A stretch of 64,000 nt of DNA from Ricinus communis (Eukaryota > Streptophyta > Magnoliopsida > Malpighiales > Euphorbiaceae): positions 20,030,802 to 20,094,801 of the forward strand of contig NC_063258.1 of assembly GCF_019578655.1 (NCBI RefSeq), in the 5' to 3' direction. The position numbers and the translations under genes were made by a program. The notes below the pieces were generated by a model, which had not been told where the DNA came from, ran no database searches, and saw nothing but the letters and a program-made list of their open reading frames with translations. Shown one piece after another: positions 1-10,076 of this stretch; the stretch's first letter is position 1, and the number at the start of each line of letters is the position of its first letter.

Positions 1-109
1 TTTCCCCTTATTTTCGTTAAGTTAGTTCATAAAATTTGGGATCTCCATCATTCCTTGTTCCTCAAGGCATGAGGACTCCTGAGAGCATAAGGAATACCAT
101 AAGAACTGG
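1..109 (-). repeat. Inverted fragments of the left-end ~1-kb repeat
   Basis: Bases 1-40 are a diverged reverse complement of about 125-165, and about 40-80 is a diverged reverse complement of 1345-1380 in the next repeat unit. The window therefore opens inside a scrambled copy of the same repeat family that occupies 101-2600. No coding signal is seen. Matches were found by eye, so the edges are approximate. Confidence 0.5.
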
Positions 110-1027
110 TTAACCACTCTCGTAGTCCCAAATTTTATGAGCTAGCTTAACAAAGACAAGGGAAAATTCGAGTGGGCCTACATAATAACACACCGACCCA
201 AATTAGTTCATAATATTCATCCTAAATATCATAACGCTCGAAATCCCGCTTGTATTATGCTTGGATTAATAAAAGACAACATTATTTCTCCTTTATATCT
301 CATCAAGCTAAGACCTAATGCCACCGATAAAGCTTGTTACTTGCAATCCTATGATTCCTTATTCCAATCCTTGTGTAATCATGAGACCTCAAGCTTGAAG
401 GAATAGGGAATGATGGAGATTCCAATGGTGTAAATCCTAAATCGGAATATTTGTTCGTGCCTCAATTCACGTCATTCCCTTTTTTCCTCTAAAAGATTCC
501 CCTATGATCATTTGAAGAATGATATTGATATACGATCAATTAATTTTATTTTTTCACACTGGTCAAGTATTCGATCGGTGCCTATGATTGCCGCTTCCAC
601 ACGCTTTCACTGAAAACTCATGTTTATGCTCCCTAAATAAAACCCAACCATCATACTAGACAGAGATTAGAAAGAGAGACACAAAAGAATCCAACAAATA
701 AGAATATAGGTAGGATTTCATATATGATAAGGAAAGAAATCACAATTTTTTTGCTCCCTTCCATACGACTAAGCACAAGGATAAACAAAGAAAGAACACA
801 AGAGAAACGAAGGGCGTGAGGAATAAGTCTATGCTCACTAGACGGGTGTTGAAAAGTCCACAAAGTTCTTGAAAGAATTCATAACTTGATTTCCCGCAAG
901 GTAGGAAACTGAAATAATATGCTCATTGTCCTCAATTATTCGGCTTCAAGTATTCCATAAGAAGAAGAAACTACAAGCTAAATATGAATAAATAAATAAG
1001 AAAAGATGAATAAAGCAAAGTCAAATC
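101..1027 (+). repeat. Tandem ~1-kb repeat, unit A
   Basis: This is the first of three tandem copies of an uncharacterised repeat. It begins near AAGAAC...ACTCTCGTAGTCC and shares long stretches, in the same order, with 1028-2027. Examples are the ATTCCAATCCTTGTG block near 360, the CCTCTAAAAGATTC block near 485, and the CATCATACTA block near 650. Identity looks like roughly 70-80 percent with many small indels, so the duplication is old. No protein is recognisable; short ORFs such as 651-863 on the - strand are not conserved between copies. It may be noncoding sequence of an unidentified transposon. Confidence 0.6.
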
Positions 1028-2027
1028 AAGAACCAAAGAGGAGTTGACTGGTCAACAACTCTCATAGTCCTAAATTTTATGAGTAAGTTAACAAAAATAT
1101 GAAAAAATTTGCATGGGCCTCTCTAATAACACGACGACCTAAATTACTTTATTGTATGTGTCCTAAACATCAAAACACGCATGTTCCCGCTTGGTTTAAT
1201 CGAAAGCAACATGGTTTCTCCCTTACGCTCGCGGATTTGGGTCTCCTATTGCTTGATCATTAAGTTACGACCCAATGCCATAAGTCATGCTTATCAATTG
1301 CGCTCCCATGATTCTTTTTACACCAATCCTTGTGTCATCAGGTGTCCTCATGCCTAGAAGAACAAGGAGTCATGGAGATCCCAATGGTGCAAATCATGAA
1401 TCGGAATATTTAGGCATGCTCAATTCTCGACATTACCTCTTTCCTCTAAAAGATTCACCTGCGATCATTCAGAGAATGATATGAATACTCGATCAACTAA
1501 TTTTCTTTCTTTGCATTTGTCTAAGCATTGGATTGGTGCCTATGATTGCCGCTTCCATGCACTTTAACTCAACACTTGCATTTATGCTCGCCAAATAAAA
1601 CCAAACCATCATACTATACATAGATTAGAAAGAGACAAACAAAAGAAACAAACTAATAAGAACATAGGTAGGATTTCGTATCCGAGAAGGAAAGAAATTG
1701 CAAGTTCTTTATTCTCTTCTATGGCTAAGGGTAAGGATCAAATCGAATTGATTTCAACCCAAGGGTAGACAAAAACCACAAAAGAAACGAAGGACATGAG
1801 CGATAAGTCTAGGTTTGCTACTACGAGTCTTCATAAGTCCGTAAAGGTCTTCAAAGAACCCATAATTTATTTTTCTGCGAGGTAGGAAATTGAAATAATA
1901 TTCTCACTAGCCTCAATTATTCGGTTGCATGTGGTTTTCATAGTATAAAAGCCCTCATTCCATAAGATGAAGAAACTAGAAGCTAAATATAAATAAATAA
2001 ATAAAGATGAAGAAACTAAAGTCCAAT
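1028..2027 (+). repeat. Tandem ~1-kb repeat, unit B
   Basis: Second tandem copy, starting AAGAACCAAAGAGGAGTTGAC and colinear with unit A. It contains the same ordered landmarks: CACCAATCCTTGTG near 1320, CCTCTAAAAGATTCACC near 1443, and CATCATACTATACATAG near 1608. The ORF at 1287-1484 lies in the conserved part but its frame is not kept in unit A, so it is not called as a gene. Confidence 0.6.
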
Positions 2028-2586
2028 CAAGAACTAGAGAGGAGTTGACTGGCCAATAACTCTCGTAGTCTCAAATCTTATGAGGCAGCTTAAACGAAAA
2101 TAAGAGAAAATTACTGTGAGCTAACCTAATAACCCTTCAGTCCAAATTACATCATTATATGCATTCCAAACATCAAATTTTATGCATTCTCACTTGGATT
2201 AATTAAAAGCAACATGATTTCTCCATCAAGCGCTTGGATTTTTATCTCGTCTTGCTTGATCATGAAGTCATGCTCCAATGCCACCAGCGAAGCTTGTCAA
2301 TTACGTTCACATGATTCCTTAGCGAAAACAAGGGGAATTTCGCTTGGGCTTACCTAATAACACTCTGTCCCAATTTATTTCATTATATGCCTCATAAACA
2401 TCAAAACGCATGCATTCCCTTACGTAGCATGATTTCTCCCTTACGTGCATGGATTTGCGTCTCGTGCTGCTTAATCATCAAGTCACGTCTCAACACTATC
2501 AGTCAAGCTTGTCAATTGCATTCCCATGAATCCTTAACAAAAATAAGGGAAATTTATAAGGGCGTACCTAATAACACTTTGGCCCA
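2028..2586 (+). repeat. Tandem repeat, truncated and partly re-duplicated unit C
   Basis: The third copy starts AAGAACTAGAGAGGAG, but only its first ~300 bp are present. The segment containing CCTAATAACAC...CATCAAAACGCATGC...CCTTACG is then repeated again at about 2325-2535, and its first bases once more at about 2535-2586. The copy ends where the orientation flips at about 2587. Confidence 0.5.
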
Positions 2587-2832
2587 AGACTTATCACTCA
2601 CGTCCTTCCTTTCTTTTGTGTTCTTTGTCTACTCTTCTTGTTTAGATTTGATCCTTAAGCTTACTCGTATGCAAGAGAATAAAGAACTTATGATTTCTTT
2701 CCTTATTAGATTTAAAATCCTACTTATGTTATTATTTTGTTCATTTATTTTGTGCCTCTCTTTCTAATCTTTATCTAGTATGATAGTTTGTTTTAATTTG
2801 GGGTGTATAAACATGAGTGTCGAGTTAAATAC
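2587..2832 (-). repeat. Inverted copy of part of the ~1-kb repeat
   Basis: Reverse complement of about 1570-1825. The shared string includes the GATAAGTC end, the GGAAAGAAAT block, the AGAAAGAGA block and the TTAACTC(G/A)ACACT end. The ORF at 2387-2767 straddles the + to - junction and is a chance frame. Confidence 0.55.
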
Positions 2833-3070
2833 AAAGCAAAAGTTGAGCTGGTGAAAAATGAAAATTTCTTACTTGAAGCCATTGAGTCAATTGAACATGT
2901 TGAGTTTATTGGCATTGGAAGTATTATTTGTTCTAAAGTTCCTCTAACAACTTTTGTGAAAGATTTGCAGGTTGATAATGAGTTAGTATTGTTCTTGGAA
3001 ATTATATGTTTGCTTCTTTCACAATATTCGGGCAAGACTCAAGGGCGAATATTTTCAAATATAGGGGGAA
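2833..3070 (+). pseudogene. 3' end of a Ty3/gypsy polyprotein (remnant)
   Basis: Just before the LTR, the frame from 3036 reads DSRANIFKYRGND. This matches the linker DSRTNP(F/x)EEGGND that ends the internal pol region in this group of plant Ty3/gypsy elements. The purine-rich AGGGGGAA at 3063-3070 is the polypurine tract, and TG of the LTR follows at 3071. The rest of pol is missing, because the fragment abuts the inverted repeat at about 2832. A 91-residue open frame at 2803-3078 lies in another frame and is not called. Confidence 0.45.
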
Positions 3071-3900
3071 TGATATGAACCAAACTAGCATAATGAATCC
3101 TACTCCAGGAGTCTTAATGATGTAAATCCTACTAGCTCAAGAAATTCTAATCCAATAAGGAGTCCTAACTCAACTAAAAATCCTAATCATGCAAGGAGTC
3201 CTGATGATATTAGGAGTTCAAGCAGCGAAAGGAATCCTAATTCAACTAGGAGCCCTAGTTTGATTCAAATTACAAGTCAATGAGCTTATCCAAGACATTT
3301 GGTCTAAGGACACATCAAGGCTTAAAAAATTGGATATAAGTTCAAGGCCCATTAATCTAATTCAATTTATTGGGCTTGAATGAATCAAATTGGGCTTCAC
3401 TAAGAAGTGCAATTGGAGCATATGAAGACTTTGGGCCTAACTTGGCTTATGTTGTGAGGCCCATTTACATAACTTATGTAAATTAGGGTTTTATAGCTTA
3501 TTGTGGGCGGCTAAACATTTATTTCAACCTAATTAGGACTATGTTTAAGTTATCTCTTTTGGTTAGGAAGGTTATCTTTATCCTAAATGAGATGTAAATC
3601 CTTATTAGTTAAGATTTAAAGTTTTCTAAGGCCTACATGAGGCCAGTACGAATTTTGATTAAAATTAAGTTGAAGTTGAATGATTATTGGTATTTTTACC
3701 TTAAAGCTTGTTTGCTTTGTCTTTGTGTTCTTGTTTGAATGCAAATCTTACTTATAAAGGAGTTGATCTATTCTTGTGGCGTAATTGGAATTGGAGTTTG
3801 AGGGACTTAGTTTTCCTTAGGTTCTAATTCTTGATCATCTTTCTAAGTAATCTACTTTCTAACCTTTCTTAGAGGTTGAACTGAATTGGTTCATGTTAAT
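3071..3900 (+). mobile_element. Ty3/gypsy LTR (solo or truncated), old
   Basis: It starts TGATATG directly after a polypurine tract, like the LTRs of the - strand element at 5604-8343. It then has the same order of landmarks: a polyprotein tail, GGCCCA-rich spacer, a TATA-like TTTTATAGC near 3492, and TTGTGGCGT near 3774 followed by ACTTAGTTTTCCTTAGGTTC. The far end is unclear because the sequence runs into an integrase fragment at about 3900-3935. The tail coding part (about 3120-3285) is a series of degenerate (S/N)P-N-S-T-R peptide repeats. Confidence 0.5.
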
Positions 3901-3934
3901 ATATTGAGGGTCCGCAATTCAAAAAGGGTTCTCA

Positions 3935-4785
3935 AGCTTATTCATATAGGTTCCATATAAAAAAGACTTAATATATGTGGTTGTTGATAGGTTTTCTAAG
4001 ATGGCTCACTTTATTCCATGTTATAAAACTAATAATGCATCACATATAGCTGACTTGTTTTTTCAAGGAGATTGTGCATTTACATAGCATGCCTCATACC
4101 ATTGTGAGTGATAGAGATGCTAAGTTCTTGAGTTACTTTTGGAAGACTTTATGGTGCAAGTTAGGTACTAAGCTATTATTTTTTACTACGTGTCATCCAC
4201 AAACTAATGGTCAAACGGAAGTGGTTAATAGGACTTTGTCTACTATTTTACGTGCTATCATTAAGAAAGACTTGAAAACTTGGGAAGAATGTTAGCCGCA
4301 TGTTAAATTTGCTTATAATAGGAATGCATTCTGCTACTAAATATTCACCTTTTAAGATTGTTTATGGTTCGAATCCTTCAACATCATTAGATTTATCTCA
4401 TTTTCCCATCATCAACGTATTAGTTTAGATGCCGCAAAGAAGGTCGAATATGTGAAGCAATTGCATGATAAGGTGCGGTTAAACATTGAAAAGAGGACGG
4501 AACAACATGTTACTCAAGCTGACAAAGGGCGAAAGAAAGTAATTCTTGAGCCTAGAGATTGGGTTTGGGTACATATGCGAAAAGAAAGGTTTCCAGCTCA
4601 AAGGCATTCCAAACTACTCCGAAGGGTACATGGTCCTTTTCAAGTTATTAGAAGGATTAATGACAATGCCTGTGAACTTGATTTACCTGGTGAGTATAAT
4701 GTTAGTGCTACTTTCAATGTTGTTAATTTAACTCTCTTTGATGTAGTTATGATTTGAGAACAAGTCCTTTTGAAGAGAAGGGGGA
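3935..4785 (+). pseudogene. Ty3/gypsy integrase and pol C-terminus, decayed
   Basis: This is the integrase region of a Ty3/gypsy polyprotein, which would insert the element's cDNA into the genome. The catalytic D,D-35-E triad is visible: the first Asp in [12 protein letters not shown] (codon 3986-3988), the second in SDRDAKF (4110-4112), and Glu in GQTEVVNR (4218-4220), 35 residues after the second Asp. Downstream are the C-terminal module HGPFQVIRRINDNACELDL and the pol end near 4760-4785. It is broken: a frameshift lies between the first two Asp near 4060, a TAG stop at 4293-4295, and further frameshifts near 4322 and 4411. Protease, RT and RNase H are absent. No chromodomain is seen. Confidence 0.85.
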
Positions 4786-5603
4786 TGATGCAACCCCAAA
4801 GCCTAAAGAGCCAAGTAGCCAACTAAGTTGAGGAAATCAAGTTCCAAGCCCAAGTGGTCCATATTCATCAAGGGAGGCCTAATTACAAGAGCTAGAGCCA
4901 AGAGAATGAAGGACGCCTTAAATGGTCTTATTCAAGATATTTGGGCCAAGCCTTCTATGCCACATGAAGAGTTAGAGTTAATCGAGCCTAATATTATTAT
5001 TGACCTAATTCAACATGTTGGGCCATGAATCCTTAAGTTTTCGATGAGAATTTTACTCAAGGGAATAAGGAGGCCGAGTTCTTAAAGAGGAAGCAAGGAA
5101 AGAAGCTTAAAGAGGAAACAAGGAGGCGCATGCTTGTGAGCTTGACTTAGGCGCCTAATTTTGTTTAGGAATCAAGGGCAGCCCCCCCTTGTAATTATTT
5201 ATCAATATTAGATGTTGATTTAGTCCTTTCTTCCTATATCAAAGATTGTCTAAATCACTCTAGTTATTTATTTTAGTATTTAGGAAACTTCTAATTTAGT
5301 CTTTGATTTTTATCTTCCTATTCTACTTTCTGCCTAAACGTGTAAAGGAAGCTAATATTGTATCTTTAGCTGTTTAAACACACTATAGCCGAATGGTTCA
5401 AGGTTAATGAAGATTTTTATTATTGATTCCATTGAGGGAATTCAATTCTTGGTTCTTCTAAAACTTGTGAACTTATCGAGACTTGTTCTTGTGGCGTTCT
5501 TTGAGACTTATCACTCACCTTCTTTGTAATCTTGAGTGCGGCGTCCAAAACCTTTTCTATACCAAGGTTCATAATTCTAGTAAAGTGTTAGGTTGAGGCC
5601 TTT
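4786..5603 (+). mobile_element. Ty3/gypsy 3' LTR, left part (split by insertion)
   Basis: TGATGCAACC begins right after the polypurine tract AAGAGAAGGGGGA at the end of the pol remnant. The LTR carries the polyprotein tail: the open frame 4828-5028 contains GGLITRARAKRMKDALNGLI, homologous to the GPITRSRSKK tail encoded in the neighbouring - strand LTR. It continues through a C-rich stretch near 5165 and TTGTGGCGTTC near 5491. It is interrupted at 5603 by the younger element and resumes at 8349. Confidence 0.65.
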
Positions 5604-6370
5604 TGTTAAGAACCTCCAAGGATTAGAAGCACGAACCCTAATGATTATGAACTCGTGAATTACTATCTTAGAGACCCAAGAACAAATTGAGTTTCAAAAC
5701 CCAAGAACCGCTTAAATCAGATTGCAAGGTATGGTTGATCAAGATCAGAACCTAAAGAAAACTAAGTTCTTTAAACCCTAACCCTTAACACGCCACAAGG
5801 ATAGATCAATTCCTTGATAAGTGGTTTATGCATTCAACAAGAATTCAAGAATTCAAGCAAATATGCAAAGGAAACAACTACTATAATTTTATCAAAATTC
5901 GAATTTTTTCAAAACACAACTTAAGGGGTGTTTTTATAGCCACCTAACATAAGAAACCCTAGTAAAATTATTAACCCTAGCTGCCACATAAGAGAAATAG
6001 GCAATAACATTGTTCTGAACTTAAAGAAGAGATTTCAGCCCAAATATTAGCCCACATTAGTCTTCATGTATTTGGACTTGCAAAACATTAAATAAAGCCC
6101 ATTCAGATGTGTCTTTACTTGGGCCTATCCTAGCATGACCAATTGGGCTTCCTTGACTAGTCCGATCTTGCATATAGCCAATTAAGGCTTCTTGTAGCTT
6201 CTTGGACCTTGACCTTGTAATTGGGCCTTGTAGCATGCTTAATGGATCCTTAGCTTTATCTTATTGTAATTGGGCCTTGTAGCATGCTCAATGGATCCTT
6301 AGTTTTATCTTTAGTTTTCTTGTTGTCCTCTCCATCAAGTCCATCTTTAAGCTTGGCCATGTCCATATCA
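5604..6370 (-). repeat. 3' LTR of the non-autonomous element
   Basis: Near-identical to 7626-8343 except for a 49-bp tandem duplication around 6221-6318. The duplicated unit begins AATTGGGCCTTGTAGCATGC. The duplication lies in the LTR-encoded polyprotein tail and shifts its frame, so the tail from the upstream ORF ends early at 6256. The TATA-like sequence GGCTATAAAAACACC on the - strand lies near 5927-5941. Confidence 0.93.
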
Positions 6371-6501
6371 TTCCCTCCTTCTTTAGGACGATTCGTCCTC
6401 GAATCAAGTTGATCACCTTGCACTCTCTCATTTTCATGCATTTGTGCCGCGGGTATTGCCGGTAGTTGGCAATTATTACCTCCACTAGAACCACTTGACA
6501 T
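6256..6501 (-). CDS. Deletion-fused gag-start/pol-end ORF of the non-autonomous element
   Basis: Read from ATG at 6501 it gives about 81 residues. The start is a Ser/Gly-rich MSSGSSGGN..., typical of a gag N-terminus. It is fused directly to the pol linker DSRTNRPKEGGND, crosses the PPT-LTR border at 6370, and continues into the LTR-encoded tail ending GPITIR. A longer frame opens upstream at 6573, but the Met at 6501 matches the usual gag start. It retains only the two ends of a gag-pol gene, consistent with one large internal deletion. Truncation of the tail is caused by the 49-bp LTR duplication. Function is unknown; it may be vestigial. Confidence 0.5.
   Translation of the reverse strand: MSSGSSGGNNCQLPAIPAAQMHENERVQGDQLDSRTNRPKEGGNDMDMAKLKDGLDGEDNKKTKDKTKDPLSMLQGPITIR
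6371..6387 (-). other. Polypurine tract (plus-strand primer)
   Basis: On the - strand the sequence AAAGAAGGAGGGAA sits immediately before the TGATATGG start of the 3' LTR. This is the standard plus-strand priming site of LTR retrotransposons. It lies inside the coding frame between PKEGG and ND. Confidence 0.85.
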
Positions 6502-7611
6502 GCTGCAATAAAAGTTAGTATGCAATAATAATAATAAAAAAAAATCGAAGCAAATTAAGGACCTCACCAACACTCCCTCACGTGTTTACTCTCAATTAAT
6601 GGGGATGGTCACTCGTGTTTCGCACAATCAAGAATGATCACACAAGGCTAAAAACTCACACCACTCAGCTTGTTTTCAAGGATTCTTATGTGAATCAATA
6701 ACCACACATCAAGTTATTTCACTATGCTTGCAATGCACCAAGAATTATGATCTAAAAAGCTTAGTTGAGGCAAAACGCAAAGTCAAGAAAAAAAAAAGAA
6801 GGAATAGTAACAAGAACAAGTGTTTAATGAATCAAGAACAATGAAGAACTCAAAAAGAATTAATGGGCATGTAAAAGGAACGAAAATAAGGTGAAAGAAA
6901 CAAGAAATTAAGTTCAAGAACCAAGCAATCAAGTTTCAACCCGAATGGAAATCTCTAACCAAACAGCATTGGAAACAAGCTCAAGAACGAATTAAAACTT
7001 CAATTTGATGTATAAGACATGTAAGGAACAGATTTAGGAAGTAAAAATCACAAAGAAGGTTGATCAAGAAAGAAGTTTACCTCTTTATGCTTTAAATGTG
7101 TCAAATCTGCCCAAACTCACAAGACACACAAAGAGGAGAATAAATGAAGGAAAAAAATGAATTTAGAGCTGAATCAATTCAAATAAGATGGTATGTATAG
7201 GGCTCAGGTCATTGGAATTTAATGTCCCTTTGAATCTTCCCAAACAGCCACCAAATCCTTATTTATATAGGATTGTGAAAATCTCCCTAAACCTTTTAAC
7301 AACCCTAATATCTATGTAATCACCCCAAGAACAATGATTTCAACACTAGATACGTTTTTTTTTCCACTAACAAAGACAATCAAACCAATCAGACCTATTC
7401 CTTTTTTTTTTTGCTAATTCAGATCTGATATTTTTCTTTTCTTGTTTCGTTTTTTTTTTTTTTGAATCAGAATCAAAAACTACAAGAATCAAGAACTAAA
7501 CAATGTAGATCTCAAGAATACCAAGAATACTTCAAGAACAATATCAAGAACTCAAGGAAAATAAACAATAACTTAAAGAAAAGGGATAAATAACCTGATT
7601 TAAGAGCCAAA
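6502..7611 (-). other. Noncoding interior of the non-autonomous element
   Basis: It holds AT-rich leader sequence between the PBS and the short ORF. It includes several long homopolymer runs on the + strand: T runs near 7354-7363, 7402-7413 and 7449-7463, and an A run near 6789-6799. No further coding similarity is seen. Confidence 0.6.
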
Positions 7612-7623
7612 GCTCTGATACCA
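7612..7623 (-). other. Primer binding site, initiator Met tRNA
   Basis: On the - strand TGGTATCAGAGC lies two bases inside the 5' LTR (end at 7626). This is the common plant PBS complementary to the 3' end of initiator tRNA-Met. Confidence 0.92.
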
Positions 7624-7625
7624 AA

Positions 7626-8343
7626 TGTTAAGAACCTCCAAGGATTAGAAGCACGAACCCTAATGATTATGAACCCGTTAATTACTATCTTAGAGACCCA
7701 AGAACAAATTGAGTTTCAAAACCCAAGAACCGCTTAAATCAGATTGCAAGGTATGGTTGATCAAGATCAGAACCTAAAGAAAACTAAGTTCTTTAAACCC
7801 TAACCCTTAACACGCCACAAGGATAGATCAATTCCTTGATAAGTGGTTTATGCATTCAACAAGAATTCAAGAATTCAAGCAAATATGCAAAGGAAACAAC
7901 TACTATAATTTTATCAAAATTCGAATTTTTTCAAAACACAACTTAAGGGGTGTTTTTATAGCCACCTAACATAAGAAACCCTAGTAAAATTATTAACCCT
8001 AGCTGCCACATAAGAGAAATAGGCAATAACATTGTTCTGAACTTAAAGAAGAGATTTCAGCCCAAATATTAGCCCACATTAGTCTTCATGTATTTGGACT
8101 TGCAAAACATTAAATAAAGCCCATTCAGATGTGTCTTTACTTGGGCCTATCCTAGCATGACCAATTGGGCTTCCTTGACTAGTCCGATCTTGCATATAGC
8201 CAATTAAGGCTTCTTTTAGCTTCTTGGACCTTGACCTTGTAATTGGGCCTTGTAGCATGCTCAATGGATCCTTAGCTTTATCTTTGGTTTTCTTGTTGTC
8301 CTCTCCATCAAGTCCATCTTTAAGCTTGGCCATGTCCATATCA
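7626..8343 (-). repeat. 5' LTR of the non-autonomous element
   Basis: 718 bp, TGATATGG...TTCTTAACA on the - strand. It carries an open polyprotein tail of about 87 residues (from about 8341 down to 8079) containing GPITRSRSKKLKEALIGYMQ. In the 3' LTR the same tail is frameshifted. The TATA-like GGCTATAAAAACACC is near 7950-7964 on the - strand. Confidence 0.93.
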
Positions 8344-8348
8344 CCTTT

Positions 8349-8426
8349 GTTTGTGAATCTGACTTTAGACATTCTTGGCAACAATTCTACAAAGTGTTTC
8401 TCGCAAATCCTTATAAGAATCACATC
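8349..8426 (+). mobile_element. Remaining right end of the split + strand LTR
   Basis: Continuation of the LTR that begins at 4786, displaced by the 5604-8343 insertion. It runs to about ...AAGAATCACA, where the inverted copy of the ~1-kb repeat begins near 8427. Total LTR length without the insert would be about 0.9 kb. The exact end is uncertain. Confidence 0.5.
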
Positions 8427-8668
8427 ACCTATGTTCTTATATTGTTTATTTCTTTTGTGCTTCTCTTTCTAATCTCTATCTAATATGATGGTGTGATTTT
8501 ATTTGGGGTGCATAAACACGATTGCTAAGTTAAAGCGCGTGAAAGCGATAATCATAAGCTCTGACCCATGTTTGAACAAATGCGAAGGAAGAAAATTAGT
8601 TGATCAATCATTGATATCATTCTTTAAATGATTGTGGATGAATCTTTTAGAGGAATGATAGGCTATTT
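8427..8668 (-). repeat. Inverted copy of part of the ~1-kb repeat
   Basis: Reverse complement of about 475-710 in unit A. It shares AGAACATAGGT, the AGAAAGAGA block, CATCATA, GCATAAACA, CAATCAT and the CCTCTAAAAGATTC landmark. It flanks the retroelement cluster on the side opposite to 2587-2832, which is in the same orientation. Confidence 0.55.
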
Positions 8669-8670
8669 TA

Positions 8671-10076
8671 TGCAGCTACAATCTAAGGCAGTGAACCTAT
8701 CGATGTAGTCTAGCACTCATGGCGAGTATCAAGGTCGTATTCCTCGGGAAAGTGAAAGCCCAGAGTTACTTCTTTGTTCTCTGTTATATTAACCTAAATG
8801 AATGATGAATATTTCCTAAACTAACTAATAGCTACAAGCTAAGTTCTAAGGGAGATATAGGAATGAATGGATAAATGAAATAACCAAGATAAGAAAGCAA
8901 ACCCAAAGGGAACCTAAACTAGTTGGCAATGAAACAAAAGACAAAGGATTGATGAGTCCAATTATGCTACCCGTGGATGAATTATTAACTGAATTCGATT
9001 TCTCTCTCTCGATAACCGAATTCCTAAACCTAATAACCTAAAGTTGGAATCTTTTCCTAACGATTGATTCTTAAATTAGCATTAAGCTTTAATCCGCCTC
9101 TATTAAGCTTTGTTAATTCTTAATCCGGCTAGTCAATTATTCTTATCTCTAAGTGATTATTAACCAGTTCTTGCTATTCAAAATTCCAATTGCCAAATGG
9201 ACTTTTTAATCACATAAAGCAAACTAAACACCACAATTCACAACGTCTCATGAATAATGCATTATCTTATTAATACTGAAAACAAGAAGATACAGAACTA
9301 AACTCAAACAATCCAACAATTTAGTACTAAGCCAACATAGTAAAGAAATCCCAATGGATTTAATCAATCTAGCTAAAGATGTTCATCTTTAAAACAACTA
9401 GGAAATCAATTACAATGAAAGAATAATGAAAATGAAACATGTACACCCTTTTCTCTCGAATTGGATGAACAGCTCCAAATCTGAATCTGCACTATGATTG
9501 ATCTCCCCAATTGCCTCTCAATTTGCTCCACTACAGTTTTGCACTGGGAACCTTGCGATTCCAAGGTTCTTTCTCTCTGCAACTCTCTCCTGAACTCAGT
9601 ACTAGGCAAAACCCGAACCAGCCGCCAGGCCTCTCTCCTTGCTTCTTCCTCACTAACCCTAAAAAATTAGTTTTCCTTATATATTTGTCTCAGCACGGCC
9701 AGAGTCCAGGCTGTGCTGAAGGTTCAGATCTCACCAATTAGGGTTCCTTCATAGCCGTGCCCGGCCGATGCTGAGCCACCACGGGCCGTGCTGGAGGCCG
9801 TGCTGGCTACGGAAACTGTGCCCAAAATGCCATGTATTGAAGACCAAAAGCTCATGGTTGGTCACGGCCAGAGTCCAGGCCATGCTGATCAGCACGGTCT
9901 TGACCTAAGCCGTGTTCAATGTATGCACTGCAACGTCTTGTCCGATCTTGATGAATTCTCGTTTGTTTTCGCATGTATTGATCTATAATTGCTCAAATAC
10001 TGATGATGGTCCTATAAATTCTCCTGAAATGAAAAAGAACACAAAACACGGGTGATCTTGGAATAAAAGCACAATA
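8671..10076 (-). mobile_element. Athila-like LTR copy 1 (lacking its first ~70 bp)
   Basis: Colinear with 10077-11482 over most of its length. Shared blocks include TAGTCTAGCACTNATGGCGAG, GTATTCCTCGGGAAAGTG, ATTATGCTACCCGTGGATG and GTTGGAATCTNTTCCTAACG. On the - strand it would start about 70 bp inside the LTR, judging from the related LTR at 41438, and ends near TGCAGCTACA (8671). It contains CACGGCC...GCCGTGC dyads at 9690-9915 and a TATA-like element near 9670. Short ORFs inside are not supported as genes. Confidence 0.6.

Larger units (their letters stand above)
5604..8343 (-). mobile_element. Complete non-autonomous Ty3/gypsy-type LTR retrotransposon
   Basis: This is a structurally complete element of 2740 bp on the - strand. 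LTRs lie at 7626-8343 (5', 718 bp) and 5604-6370 (3', 767 bp). Both have TG...CA ends and about five substitutions plus one 49-bp duplication between them, counted by eye, so it is young. The 5-bp target duplication CCTTT is perfect (5599-5603 and 8344-8348). A tRNA-iMet primer binding site and a polypurine tract are in place. The 1255-bp interior encodes no RT, protease or integrase, so it must rely on enzymes supplied by a related element. It inserted into the older + strand LTR that begins at 4786. Confidence 0.93.

Noticed and set aside
2387..2767. 126-codon + strand ORF
   Set aside because: It spans the junction between direct and inverted repeat copies, with no conserved frame or recognisable domain.
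9511..9988. Short + strand ORFs in the Athila-like LTR region
   Set aside because: They lie on the strand opposite to the element, are not conserved in copy 2, and follow LTR dyad repeats.
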